Shown: in pieces, positions 1 through 7,037 of the stretch
Numbering within the stretch: position 1 is the first letter of the stretch
Layout: the number at the start of each line of letters is the position of its first letter
Assembly (NCBI RefSeq): GCF_045105435.1
Contig: NZ_JBGCDL010000246.1
Span: 1-13,751 of the forward strand
Reading direction: 5' to 3'
DNA: 13,751 nt
From: Kordia sp045105435
GTDB taxonomy: Bacteria; Bacteroidota; Bacteroidia; Flavobacteriales; Flavobacteriaceae
The notes under the pieces: model-generated
The model's database searches: none
Told to the model about the DNA's origin: nothing
The model's input: the letters and a program-made list of their open reading frames with translations, nothing else
Position numbers and translations under genes: made by a program

Positions 1-653
1 CCGCCTAGCAATCCGCCAAGTCCGCCACCGCCGCTGTTGTTATCTTTTTTGTCGCCTCCGCCAAAAAACATACCTGCGATATCGTCTAAAACACTTCCGT
101 CATTATCACCATCTAAAATAGATTCGATAAAGCTTTGTTGTTGTGGTGCTTGTGCTTGATTAGAAGAACCACCACCAAGTAATCCGCCAAGTAAATCTCC
201 AATTCCGCTAGAGCTTTGTACATTTTGCTGACGTTTTTGCTTTCCTAACATTCCCATTAATAATGGAGCTGCTACTTTTAAAATGCTTCCAATAGAAGAA
301 GTATTTATTCCTGATTGCTTACTGATTGCATTTTCAACATTTTGTCTACGATCTCCTAATACGTGACCTAAAATTCCATCTCCATCATCTTTTACTTCCT
401 GATCAACTCCACCGCCAAAAAGACCAGCCAAGTTATCTAAAATACTTCCATCATGTTTTTTCTCTAAGGCTCTATTTAATCCTTCTGCACCTTCTGGTGA
501 ACTTGCATTTCTTTTCATTGCTCCCATAAGTACAGGTAAAGCCATACTTAATACAGAAGCAGTTTTGTTTTGATCTTCTCCAACTTCATTACTCACTCCG
601 CCAATGATTTGTTTTCCCAAATCACTATTTAATAAATCTAAAATTCCAGACAT
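1..653 (-). CDS. DUF937 family protein, partial (C-terminus beyond window)
   Basis: The frame opens with ATG (651-653 on the minus strand) and stays open for 217 codons to the window edge, so the C-terminus is missing. The N-terminus, with its SGILDLLNSDLGKQI segment and the later ALPVLMGAMKRNASSPEGAEGL stretch split over residues 39-59, fits the DUF937 family, whose function is not established. Hydrophobic AAPLLMGML-type segments (about 128-136) look like a second copy of the ALPVLMGAM segment (38-46). A motif DGS(I/V)LD(N/D)(L/I)AG(L/M)F followed by GGG occurs twice, at about 68-82 and 185-200. The 140-217 stretch is rich in Gly, Gln and Ser and looks low-complexity. No signal peptide is visible. 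The gene is separated from serA by a terminator, so it is probably its own transcription unit. Family assignment is fairly sure, function unknown. Confidence 0.8.
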   Translation of the reverse strand, partial: MSGILDLLNSDLGKQIIGGVSNEVGEDQNKTASVLSMALPVLMGAMKRNASSPEGAEGLNRALEKKHDGSILDNLAGLFGGGVDQEVKDDGDGILGHVLGDRRQNVENAISKQSGINTSSIGSILKVAAPLLMGMLGKQKRQQNVQSSSGIGDLLGGLLGGGSSNQAQAPQQQSFIESILDGDNDGSVLDDIAGMFFGGGDKKDNNSGGGGLGGLLG

Positions 654-794
654 TTAAAAACGATATTTATTGTTAATATGAAAACAAGATAGTAATATTC
701 TATAACACTTGTAGTATGTGTATGTATTTTTTAGTTGAAAGGTATAAAATGCAAAAATATCAGACGAATGGAACTTGTACACGTTCAAAAGTAC

Positions 795-820
795 AAAAAG
801 CACTCCGGAAAGTGCTTTTT
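795..820 (-). terminator. Hairpin terminator behind serA (symmetrical, can act both ways)
   Basis: A perfect 10-bp stem, AAAAAGCACT pairing with AGTGCTTTTT, encloses the loop CCGGAA. It lies 20 bp past the serA stop codon. The A/T ends give a U-tract on either strand, so it can end leftward transcription from serA. No rightward gene arrives here. Confidence 0.85.
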
Positions 821-839
821 GTAGTATGTGAGAAGATTT

Positions 840-1793
840 TTATCCTTTTAAAAGTGTGCTTATTTGTGAAGCCAATTCGAGTCCAATACGGTCTTGTGCT
901 TCATAAGTTGCCGCGCCAATATGTGGTGTTAATGAAATATAAGGATTCATTAATACTTTTATCGCTGGCGTTGGTTCATTTTCATATACATCTAAACCTG
1001 CAAAACTTAATTTACCGGTATCCAAAGCGTCAACTAAAGCAACTTCGTCAAGCGTTCCGCCACGTGAAGCATTTACAATTCCGGCACCTTGTTTCATCAA
1101 TGCTATTTCTTTTTTTCCAATGATGTATTCTTTTTGAGCAGGAACATGTAATGTGATAAAATCTGCATTTTTCAAGACATTTTCCATCGTTTCCGTTTCA
1201 ATATCAATTGCAATTGATTGTCCATTAAAAAAATCGACAGAAACAATAGCTTTCTCAATAAATTTATCGGTAGCAATAACATTCATTCCCAAGCCAAGTG
1301 CCATTTTAGCTGTAGCTTGCCCAATACGTCCAAAACCGATAATTCCAAGAGTTTTTCCGCGCAATTCAGATCCTTTTGCATACGATTTTTTCAAATCTTT
1401 AAAACGTGAATCGCCTTCTAAAGGCATGTTTCTGTTAGAATCGTGTAAAAAACGTACGCCGTTAAACAAGTGACCAAAAACCAATTCGGCAACTGAACCC
1501 GAAGAAGCTGCTGGTGTATTGATAACGTGTAGTCCTTTTTTGCGAGCGTATTCAACATCAATATTGTCCATTCCGACACCGCCGCGACCAATGAGTTGCA
1601 AACTTTTACAGCCATCAATAACATCTTTACGTACTTTGGTGGCACTACGCACTAAAAGTCCTGTAATTTCGTGTGTATTGATGTAATTGATTAATTGTTC
1701 TTGGGCAACTTTCGTTGTGATTACTTCAAAGCCATCATTTGTTAATGCGTCAATTCCGCTTTGAGAAATTCCATCGTTTGCTAATATTTTCAT
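840..1793 (-). CDS. serA: D-3-phosphoglycerate dehydrogenase, short ACT-less type
   Basis: A 317-residue member of the D-isomer-specific 2-hydroxyacid dehydrogenases, which oxidise 3-phosphoglycerate to 3-phosphohydroxypyruvate with NAD+ in the first committed step of serine synthesis. The Rossmann motif GFGRIG is at 153-158. The catalytic triad expected for the family can be placed at R244 (NASRGG), E273 (ENEP) and H291 (TPHIG); the R-to-E spacing of 29 equals that of the E. coli enzyme. The protein stops shortly after the catalytic domain, so the C-terminal ACT domain that carries serine feedback in E. coli SerA is absent. The gene starts 26 bp after the serC stop, in the same orientation, and is followed by a terminator, so it is the last gene of a serC-serA operon. 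Other 2-hydroxyacid dehydrogenase substrates are possible in principle, but the serC neighbour makes this assignment strong. Confidence 0.92.
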   Translation of the reverse strand: MKILANDGISQSGIDALTNDGFEVITTKVAQEQLINYINTHEITGLLVRSATKVRKDVIDGCKSLQLIGRGGVGMDNIDVEYARKKGLHVINTPAASSGSVAELVFGHLFNGVRFLHDSNRNMPLEGDSRFKDLKKSYAKGSELRGKTLGIIGFGRIGQATAKMALGLGMNVIATDKFIEKAIVSVDFFNGQSIAIDIETETMENVLKNADFITLHVPAQKEYIIGKKEIALMKQGAGIVNASRGGTLDEVALVDALDTGKLSFAGLDVYENEPTPAIKVLMNPYISLTPHIGAATYEAQDRIGLELASQISTLLKG

Positions 1794-1819
1794 CTTGTTT
1801 TTTTCTTTATGATTGAAAA

Positions 1820-2884
1820 TTATGCTTTTTGTGCTACTGCTTGCATTACGTCTACCAATACTTGTACACTTTCTAGTGGCAATGCATTGTACATGGAAGC
1901 TCGGTAACCGCCAACACTTCTGTGTCCGTTAAGTCCGTTGATTCCAGCTTCATTACACAGAGTATCAAATGTTTCTTTTAAAGATGCATCTGTTAAGGTA
2001 AATGTAGCGTTCATGTGACTTCTGTCTTCTGTGGCAACAACTCCTTTAAATAGTGGATTTCTATCAATTTCGCCATATAACAAAGCTGCTTTTTGATCGT
2101 TTATTTTTTCTATGGCAGCAATTCCACCGAGATTTTTCAACCATTCTAAAGTCAACATTGATACATACACAGGAAAAACGGCAGGTGTATTAAACATACT
2201 GTCTTTTCCAAGATGTACTTTATAGTTTAACATTGAAGGAATAGTTCTGCTTACTTTTCCTAAAATATCTTCTTTAATAACTACTAAAGTCGTTCCGGCA
2301 GGGCCCATATTTTTTTGTGCGCCTGCGTAAATTAAGTCAAACTTAGAAAAATCTAACTGGCGTGAAAAAATATCAGAACTCATATCGCAAATCAATGGAA
2401 CATTCGTTTCTGGGAAACTTTTCATTTGTGTACCAAAAATGGTATTGTTACTTGTGCAGTGAAAATAATCTGCATCAGTTGGAATTGCATACTCTTTAGG
2501 AATGTGTGTAAAACCACTATCTTTTGAAGAAGCTACTTCGACCAATTCACCAAATAATTTAGCTTCTTTGATGGCTTTATCGCTCCAAGTTCCTGTATTT
2601 AAGTAGGCCGCTTTTTTTTCTAATAAATTGTAAGCCGCCATTAAAAATTGTGTACTTGCACCACCATGTAAAAAGAGTGCTTTGTATCCTTTTCCTTCCA
2701 AACCTAGTAATTCTAGCGCCAAGCTACGCGCATTTTCCATGACGTTTACAAAAGGTTTACTTCTGTGCGATATCTCAATTAAAGATAAATTATCATCATT
2801 AAAATTTAGAACTGCTTCCGAAGCTTTTTTTAATACTTCTTGCGGTAAAATACAAGGTCCTGCGCTAAAGTTATGTTTTTTCAT
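1820..2884 (-). CDS. serC: Phosphoserine aminotransferase
   Basis: A 354-residue fold-type I PLP enzyme that converts 3-phosphohydroxypyruvate plus glutamate to phosphoserine and 2-oxoglutarate; the same family also serves pyridoxine synthesis in some bacteria. The N-terminus KKHNFSAGPCILPQEVL is the typical SerC opening. The PLP-binding lysine is K191 in GAQKNMGPAG. The conserved segments HGGASTQF (73-80) and GHRSVGGYRASMYNA (320-334) are present and the length is usual for the family. Start is ATG with an A-rich leader. serA follows after 26 bp and the acyl-CoA reductase lies 82 bp upstream on the same strand. No good TAnnTTTG promoter is visible in that gap, so serC may be read through from the reductase. 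No serB is in the window. Confidence 0.95.
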   Translation of the reverse strand: MKKHNFSAGPCILPQEVLKKASEAVLNFNDDNLSLIEISHRSKPFVNVMENARSLALELLGLEGKGYKALFLHGGASTQFLMAAYNLLEKKAAYLNTGTWSDKAIKEAKLFGELVEVASSKDSGFTHIPKEYAIPTDADYFHCTSNNTIFGTQMKSFPETNVPLICDMSSDIFSRQLDFSKFDLIYAGAQKNMGPAGTTLVVIKEDILGKVSRTIPSMLNYKVHLGKDSMFNTPAVFPVYVSMLTLEWLKNLGGIAAIEKINDQKAALLYGEIDRNPLFKGVVATEDRSHMNATFTLTDASLKETFDTLCNEAGINGLNGHRSVGGYRASMYNALPLESVQVLVDVMQAVAQKA

Positions 2885-2966
2885 TGTTTCGTATTTGTCG
2901 TGTGCTATTATTTTTGCAAAGTTGCTAAATTATCAACGAATTGTTGTTATGGTTTTATTAAATATT

Positions 2967-4028
2967 TTAGGATAAATTTGTCAAAAAATCTAAAGTATCC
3001 ACGCCATCTGCATAATCATGTAGTTCAGGATGTTGGGTTTGCCCGAATGCAATTTCATTCTCCATGTCAATGTCAGCCACAACGCACTGAATGCTTTCTG
3101 CATCTGTTTTTAATTTGGCTTGAAGCGAATCGATATCGTCATAGTATTCATAAAAAACAGTTGCAATTGGCGAAGCGTATTGTGTATCTTCTTTAATCAT
3201 TACAAAACCATTTTCAAGTATGTCGAACAAACTCATTAGGTAAACTGCCTTGTTATAATCGTAGTTATTGGCGTATTTGGCGCTGTTCATAATGTCACTT
3301 TTGCTGTACATTCCGCCAAAAAAGTTTTGAAAATCGTATCCTTTCGGGACAAATAATTTAGAAACACTTCTGCAACCCAATCCGAAATAGGTAAAAATAT
3401 CATCGCCCAAAGCTACTAATTGTGCTTCCGTTTCGTTTCCAGTCAAAATAGCAACTGAGTTTCTGTTTTTACGAATAATATTAGGCTTGTTTTTAAAATA
3501 ATATTCAAAATAACGCGCAGTATTGTTGCTTCCTGTTGCAATTACGGCATCAAAACCAGTGAGTTTATCATCTGTAAAGGAAATTTTACCTTTAAAAGAA
3601 GGTTCGGCAAATTCTAAGAATTTTGCCAAATAGGGCAGTAGGTGTTTGTCGTTTGATGATTGTTTTATTAAAACTTCATGTCCAGAAATTAACACGGATA
3701 AAAAATCGTGAAATCCTACCAACGGAATGTTTCCTGCCATTATAATTGCTACTTTTTTAGGAGCAACAGTTTCTATGTTGTAGTTTGATGTCCAGTGTTT
3801 TAGCGAACTTTCTCGCAATGCTTTTGCCCAATTACCAATAGCAAAGCGGAGATTTTCTTTCGTAAACCAGCCATTATTTTCTTGTGTAAGTTTTAGTTGA
3901 TGTTTCATTCCATCAAAAAAAGGATCGTTAAGAAGTATTGCCGAATTTGGTGTCGGATTCTCTACTGAAAACTGTGATAAGAAGTCTCCTAATTTTACAA
4001 AAGCGTTAATTCTTTCTGCTAAAGCCAT
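2967..4028 (-). CDS. LuxC-type acyl-CoA reductase
   Basis: The protein matches the LuxC/acyl-CoA reductase family (an aldehyde-dehydrogenase-like fold that reduces acyl-CoA or acyl-enzyme thioesters to aldehydes with NADPH in luminous bacteria). The open frame extends upstream to a TTG at 4071-4073 (368 residues). I prefer the ATG at 4028 (353 residues), since MALAERINAFVKLG looks like a native N-terminus and the TTG falls in a promoter-like AATATTTG. The nucleotide-binding part includes KKVAIIMAGNIPLVGFHD, and the likely acyl-accepting cysteine is in YFGLGCRSVSK (C219 from the chosen start, C234 from TTG). No luxA, luxB, luxD or luxE is nearby, so bioluminescence is not implied. The gene lies upstream of serC-serA and divergent from a ferredoxin; its real substrate is unknown. 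Confidence 0.82.
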   Translation of the reverse strand: MALAERINAFVKLGDFLSQFSVENPTPNSAILLNDPFFDGMKHQLKLTQENNGWFTKENLRFAIGNWAKALRESSLKHWTSNYNIETVAPKKVAIIMAGNIPLVGFHDFLSVLISGHEVLIKQSSNDKHLLPYLAKFLEFAEPSFKGKISFTDDKLTGFDAVIATGSNNTARYFEYYFKNKPNIIRKNRNSVAILTGNETEAQLVALGDDIFTYFGLGCRSVSKLFVPKGYDFQNFFGGMYSKSDIMNSAKYANNYDYNKAVYLMSLFDILENGFVMIKEDTQYASPIATVFYEYYDDIDSLQAKLKTDAESIQCVVADIDMENEIAFGQTQHPELHDYADGVDTLDFLTNLS

Positions 4029-4080
4029 CTGAATTTGTTTATGAATAGTTTTGGCGTTATTTTTGTAATCCAAATATTGA

Positions 4081-4100
4081 CGCCAATAGTTAATTTGGCG
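4081..4100. promoter_or_regulatory. Inverted repeat CGCCAA-N8-TTGGCG between divergent genes
   Basis: A perfect 6-bp inverted repeat (4081-4086 and 4095-4100) sits in the short space between the acyl-CoA reductase and the divergent ferredoxin gene. On the minus strand it lies directly upstream of AATATTTG (4078-4071), a 7/8 match to the Bacteroidota -7 element, so the dyad would fill the -33/-7 spacer of a reductase promoter. No good -33 TTG accompanies it. Operator function is inference. Confidence 0.35.
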
Positions 4101-4167
4101 AATTTATAAAACTTTTACCGCATTAGTGGTAGATCATAAAAAGATTGTAAACGAATACGAAAAAATA

Positions 4168-4521
4168 ATGGCTATAATTATTACTGACGAATGTATCAAT
4201 TGTGGTGCTTGCGAGCCAGAATGTCCAAATACTGCAATTTATGAAGGTGCTGACGATTGGCGCTATGCGGATGGAACTTCTTTAAAAGGAGCAGTTGTAC
4301 TTCCTAATGGAAATGAAGTGAACGCTGAAGAAGCACAAGAACCAATTTCAGACGAAATTTACTATATATCTCCAGATAAATGTACAGAATGTAAAGGTTT
4401 CCATGAAGAACCACAGTGTGCAGCAGTTTGCCCTGTAGATTGTTGTGTACCCGATGAAGATATTGTTGAAACAGAAGAAGAATTACTAGGAAAGCAAGCA
4501 TTTATGCACCCAGAAGGATAA
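4168..4521 (+). CDS. YfhL/Alvin-type 2[4Fe-4S] ferredoxin
   Basis: A 117-residue soluble electron carrier, counted from the ATG at 4168. The frame continues upstream to 4126, but MAIIITDECINCGACEPECP is the canonical ferredoxin opening. Cluster I ligands are C9, C12, C15 and C19 (CxxCxxCxxxC). Cluster II is C72, C75, C84 and C88, with the eight-residue loop CTECKGFHEEPQC typical of Allochromatium-type and E. coli YfhL-like dicluster ferredoxins, which have very low potentials. Two more cysteines, C92 and C93, follow. An extra acidic segment of roughly 35 residues (about 28-65) separates the two cluster motifs, and an acidic tail follows. The gene is divergent from the acyl-CoA reductase, with which it may share regulation or electron transfer; that link is inference. 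A terminator follows at 4607. Confidence 0.9.
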   Translation: MAIIITDECINCGACEPECPNTAIYEGADDWRYADGTSLKGAVVLPNGNEVNAEEAQEPISDEIYYISPDKCTECKGFHEEPQCAAVCPVDCCVPDEDIVETEEELLGKQAFMHPEG

Positions 4522-4558
4522 TGTTTGAAGTTATTAGCGTTGTGAGTTTGTAAGTTTT

Positions 4559-4601
4559 ACCCAAAACCCAAAACTCAGCACTCAATAACCCAACACCCAG
4601 A
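4559..4601. repeat. Degenerate A/C-rich heptamer array (ACYCARN x6)
   Basis: Six heptamers in a row, read on the plus strand: ACCCAAA, ACCCAAA, ACTCAGC, ACTCAAT, then one extra A, ACCCAAC and ACCCAGA. It starts 38 bp after the ferredoxin stop codon and ends just before the bidirectional terminator. The plus strand has almost no T or G here. Function unknown. Confidence 0.6.
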
Positions 4602-4606
4602 AAAGT

Positions 4607-4645
4607 AAAAAGCCATTTTTATCATATTGATAAAGTGGCTTTTTT
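4607..4645. terminator. Bidirectional terminator between convergent ferredoxin and DUF3276 genes
   Basis: A long stem, AAAAAGCCATTTTTATCA on the left pairing with TGATAAAGTGGCTTTTT on the right with a small internal mismatch and a 3-nt loop (TAT). Both strands end in a U-tract, as expected for a terminator serving two convergent genes. Confidence 0.85.
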
Positions 4646-4671
4646 TTTGGTTTTGGCTTGGTTGTGATATG

Positions 4672-5061
4672 TTATATATCTTCGAAGTTTATATCTGTAA
4701 AACTTTCAACATCTCCGTCAGCAGTATCAGCAGAAGCAATACCTTCTTCTGTGTTATACTCTCTTTTAAAATCTTTTTGATGACGTTCGGAAATGACTTC
4801 TTCTCCTTTTTCGTCAACAATGTACGCTGTCATTTCGCTTAAAATTTCTGAAAATGCTGCGAAATCTTCTTTATACAAATAGATTTTGTGTTTTTTGTAA
4901 TGGAATGATCCATCGTCGTTGGTAAACTTTTTGCTCTCAGTAATGGTTAGGTAATAGTCGCCAGCTTTGGTTGCTCTGACGTCAAAGAAATAAGTTCTCC
5001 TTCCTGCCCTCAATACTTTAGAGAAAATTTCTTCTTTCTCTAATAATTCTTTGTCACTCAT
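4672..5061 (-). CDS. DUF3276 family PUR-like nucleic-acid-binding protein
   Basis: A 129-residue protein resembling DUF3276, a mostly Bacteroidota family with a PUR (Pur-alpha-like) fold, related to the BpuR protein of Borrelia that binds DNA and RNA. The PUR-like part (about 10-80) includes EIFSKVLRAGRRTYFFDVR, then DYYLTITESKKF and KHKIYLYKEDFAAFSEIL, a beta-strand run followed by a helix. The C-terminal 35 residues are acidic and low-complexity (EEGIASADTADGDVESF) and are probably disordered. The start ATG is preceded by a purine-rich AAAAAGGGG, the closest thing to a Shine-Dalgarno in the window. The gene lies 79 bp after the ABC transporter on the same strand, but a promoter candidate in that gap suggests its own transcription. 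Family assignment is confident; the target nucleic acid is unknown. Confidence 0.85.
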   Translation of the reverse strand: MSDKELLEKEEIFSKVLRAGRRTYFFDVRATKAGDYYLTITESKKFTNDDGSFHYKKHKIYLYKEDFAAFSEILSEMTAYIVDEKGEEVISERHQKDFKREYNTEEGIASADTADGDVESFTDINFEDI

Positions 5062-5102
5062 AATCCCCTTTTTCTAAAATTTAGTTGTTTGTTAATCTCC
5101 CT

Positions 5103-5133
5103 CAAAAATGTAAAAAAAAAACTAACTGAACAA
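5103..5133 (-). promoter_or_regulatory. Candidate promoter for the DUF3276 gene
   Basis: On the minus strand TTG (5133-5131) is followed after 20 nt by CATTTTTG (5110-5103), a 7/8 match to TAnnTTTG. It lies 41 nt upstream of the DUF3276 start codon, in the gap after the ABC transporter gene. Confidence 0.5.
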
Positions 5134-5140
5134 CAAAATG

Positions 5141-6895
5141 TTATAAATCTTTTTCGGAAAGTTGTTTTAAATAGAGCTGTTTAAAGTAACCTTCTTCTTC
5201 AATAAGATCGTCATAACTACCGTTTTGGATAATTTTCCCGTCATCTAATACAATGATCTTATCAGCGTTTTTGGCAGATGAAATACGGTGACTTACAATG
5301 ATGGTTGTTTTGTTTTTGGTGATGCGTTCAATATTGTTTAGGATTTCTTCTTCGGTTTCAGTATCTACGGCAGATAAGCAATCATCTAACAATAATATAT
5401 TTGGGTCTTTTATGATGGCTCTTGCAATAGAAACACGCTGTTTTTGTCCACCACTTAACGTAATTCCGCGTTCACCTAAAATGGTTTCGTATCCTTTCTT
5501 AAATCCGATAATATTTTTGTGTACCGAAGCAAATTTTGCCGCAGCAATAACTTCTTTATCTGTAGCATCTTCTTTTCCGAATTTTATATTATCTTGAATG
5601 GTTTCAGAAAACAAGAATGCATCTTGCGGTACAATACTAATAGAACTCCGTAAACTGTTTAAGTTGAGTTCTTTAATTGGAATTTTGTCAATTTCAACAA
5701 CTCCTTTTTCGGTATCATACATTCTACTAATCAAATCTAATACGGTCGTTTTTCCTGAACCTGTTTTTCCAACAATAGCGAGTGTTTCTCCTGTTTTTAG
5801 CGAGAATGAAACATTTTTTAAAGCTGTAATATTGGTATCATCATACGTAAAAGAAACGTTCTTAAACTCAATATTTCCTTCAATTGGTGTTGCTTCTGGA
5901 ATTAAATTCTGAATTTCAGGTTCAACTTTTAAAAACTCATTGATACGCTTTTGTGATACTTCCGCTTGTTGTACAATAGAAGTTACCCAACCAATAGTTG
6001 CTACAGGCCACGTAAGCATGGTTACATACATGATAAATTCTGCCAAGACACCAATTTTAATTTCACCGCTAATATATTGGAGTCCGCCAATGTAAATTAC
6101 CAAAATACTACTGGCACCAATTAATAAAATCATCAACGGGAAAAACCAGGCATTTACTTTTACCAAGTTCATGTTTTTAGTTTTTCCTTCTACAACCATT
6201 CCGTCAAAAGACTTTTTAATTTGCGGCTCTATTCCGTAGGCTTTAATTACAGAAACTCCTGAAAACGATTCCTGTGTAAAGGTGGATAGTTTAGATAAAA
6301 ACTGTTGTACAATCGTGCTTCGTTTTTGAATAGCGCGACTCAATTTATAGATTAAAAATGATAATATAGGCAAAGGCACTAAGGTGTAAATGGCAACTTT
6401 TGGCGCCGTAATAAACATGAGCGGTACTAAACATGCAAAAAGTGTGATGGTACGAATACTGTACATAATTGCAGGTCCTGCGTACATACGAACCTTTCCG
6501 ACATCTTCACTAATACGATTCATCAAATCACCTGTGCGGTTCTTTTTGTAAAAATTAGTAGATAGATTTTGGTATTGCTGATACACTTCATTTTTTAGAT
6601 CATATTCTACATATCTAGAAATGTTTATAATAGTTTGTCGCATTAAAAAAGTAAAGAAACTTGCCAAAGCAGCAGCACCAATAATATATAAGATATTCAT
6701 TAAAAGTTCACTCTTAACAATAGCAATATCTGTAATTTTGCCGTTAATATATTCATCTACAGTAGTCAGAGAGTTTCCTATTAATTTAGGTGTAACCAAT
6801 GCAAAAACTTGTGCAACAATGGTGATTAATATTCCTAAAAGTAACTTTCCTTTATATTTTGAAAAGTATTTATTTAAGTGCTGTAATTCTTTCAT
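5141..6895 (-). CDS. ABC half-exporter (permease fused to ATPase), MsbA/MdlA-like
   Basis: A 584-residue protein with an exporter transmembrane domain (about 1-320) containing several hydrophobic helices, for example 18-38, 66-88, 143-185 and 253-271, followed by an ATP-binding domain (about 340-575). Visible motifs are Walker A GKTGSGKT (376-383), Q-loop Q424, signature LSGGQ (480-484), Walker B ILLLDD (500-505), D-loop SAVD (508-511) and H-loop H536. The residue after Walker B, normally the catalytic Glu, is Asp (D505, in LLLDDCLSAVD). This is seen in the less active half of heterodimeric exporters and in MdlA-type proteins, yet no partner half-transporter lies next to it here. Substrate unknown; lipid or drug export are the usual options. 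It is divergent from leucine dehydrogenase and upstream of DUF3276. Confidence 0.9.
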   Translation of the reverse strand: MKELQHLNKYFSKYKGKLLLGILITIVAQVFALVTPKLIGNSLTTVDEYINGKITDIAIVKSELLMNILYIIGAAALASFFTFLMRQTIINISRYVEYDLKNEVYQQYQNLSTNFYKKNRTGDLMNRISEDVGKVRMYAGPAIMYSIRTITLFACLVPLMFITAPKVAIYTLVPLPILSFLIYKLSRAIQKRSTIVQQFLSKLSTFTQESFSGVSVIKAYGIEPQIKKSFDGMVVEGKTKNMNLVKVNAWFFPLMILLIGASSILVIYIGGLQYISGEIKIGVLAEFIMYVTMLTWPVATIGWVTSIVQQAEVSQKRINEFLKVEPEIQNLIPEATPIEGNIEFKNVSFTYDDTNITALKNVSFSLKTGETLAIVGKTGSGKTTVLDLISRMYDTEKGVVEIDKIPIKELNLNSLRSSISIVPQDAFLFSETIQDNIKFGKEDATDKEVIAAAKFASVHKNIIGFKKGYETILGERGITLSGGQKQRVSIARAIIKDPNILLLDDCLSAVDTETEEEILNNIERITKNKTTIIVSHRISSAKNADKIIVLDDGKIIQNGSYDDLIEEEGYFKQLYLKQLSEKDL

Positions 6896-6962
6896 TAGCT
6901 AAAAATCCGCCTATTTTTTAAGGCTTTTATTTTGAAAAATATTCATTTTAACAACATGTTTA

Positions 6963-6992
6963 TTGCATAAATTTGAATTATCACTATTTTTG
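6963..6992 (+). promoter_or_regulatory. Promoter of the leucine dehydrogenase gene
   Basis: TTG (6963-6965), a 19-nt spacer and TATTTTTG (6985-6992) match the Bacteroidota housekeeping consensus TTG-N19..21-TAnnTTTG exactly. Transcription would start near 6998, giving a leader of about 40 nt before the ATG at 7038. An 8-bp palindrome, AACATGTT (6953-6960), lies just upstream. Confidence 0.75.
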
Positions 6993-7037
6993 CAGTCTAT
7001 TTTTTATATATAATATAATTTTAAGATACAATAGCCT

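Noticed and set aside
710..830. Direct repeat TGTAGTATGTG at 710-720 and 820-830.
   Set aside because: Eleven bases in AT-rich DNA, no inverted ends and no gene between them; many such pairs are expected by chance in a window this size.
716..1123. Plus-strand open frame of 135 codons overlapping the end of serA.
   Set aside because: It lies mostly antisense to serA and its composition is that of a reverse-strand shadow; no family is recognisable.
2909..2916. TATTTTTG on the plus strand in the acyl-CoA reductase/serC gap, which might drive antisense RNA.
   Set aside because: The nearest TTG gives a 22-nt spacer and no gene lies downstream on that strand; in AT-rich gaps such an octamer can occur by chance.
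2967..4073. Bioluminescence locus because of the LuxC-type gene.
   Set aside because: No luxA, luxB, luxD or luxE is present, and LuxC-type reductases occur in non-luminous bacteria.
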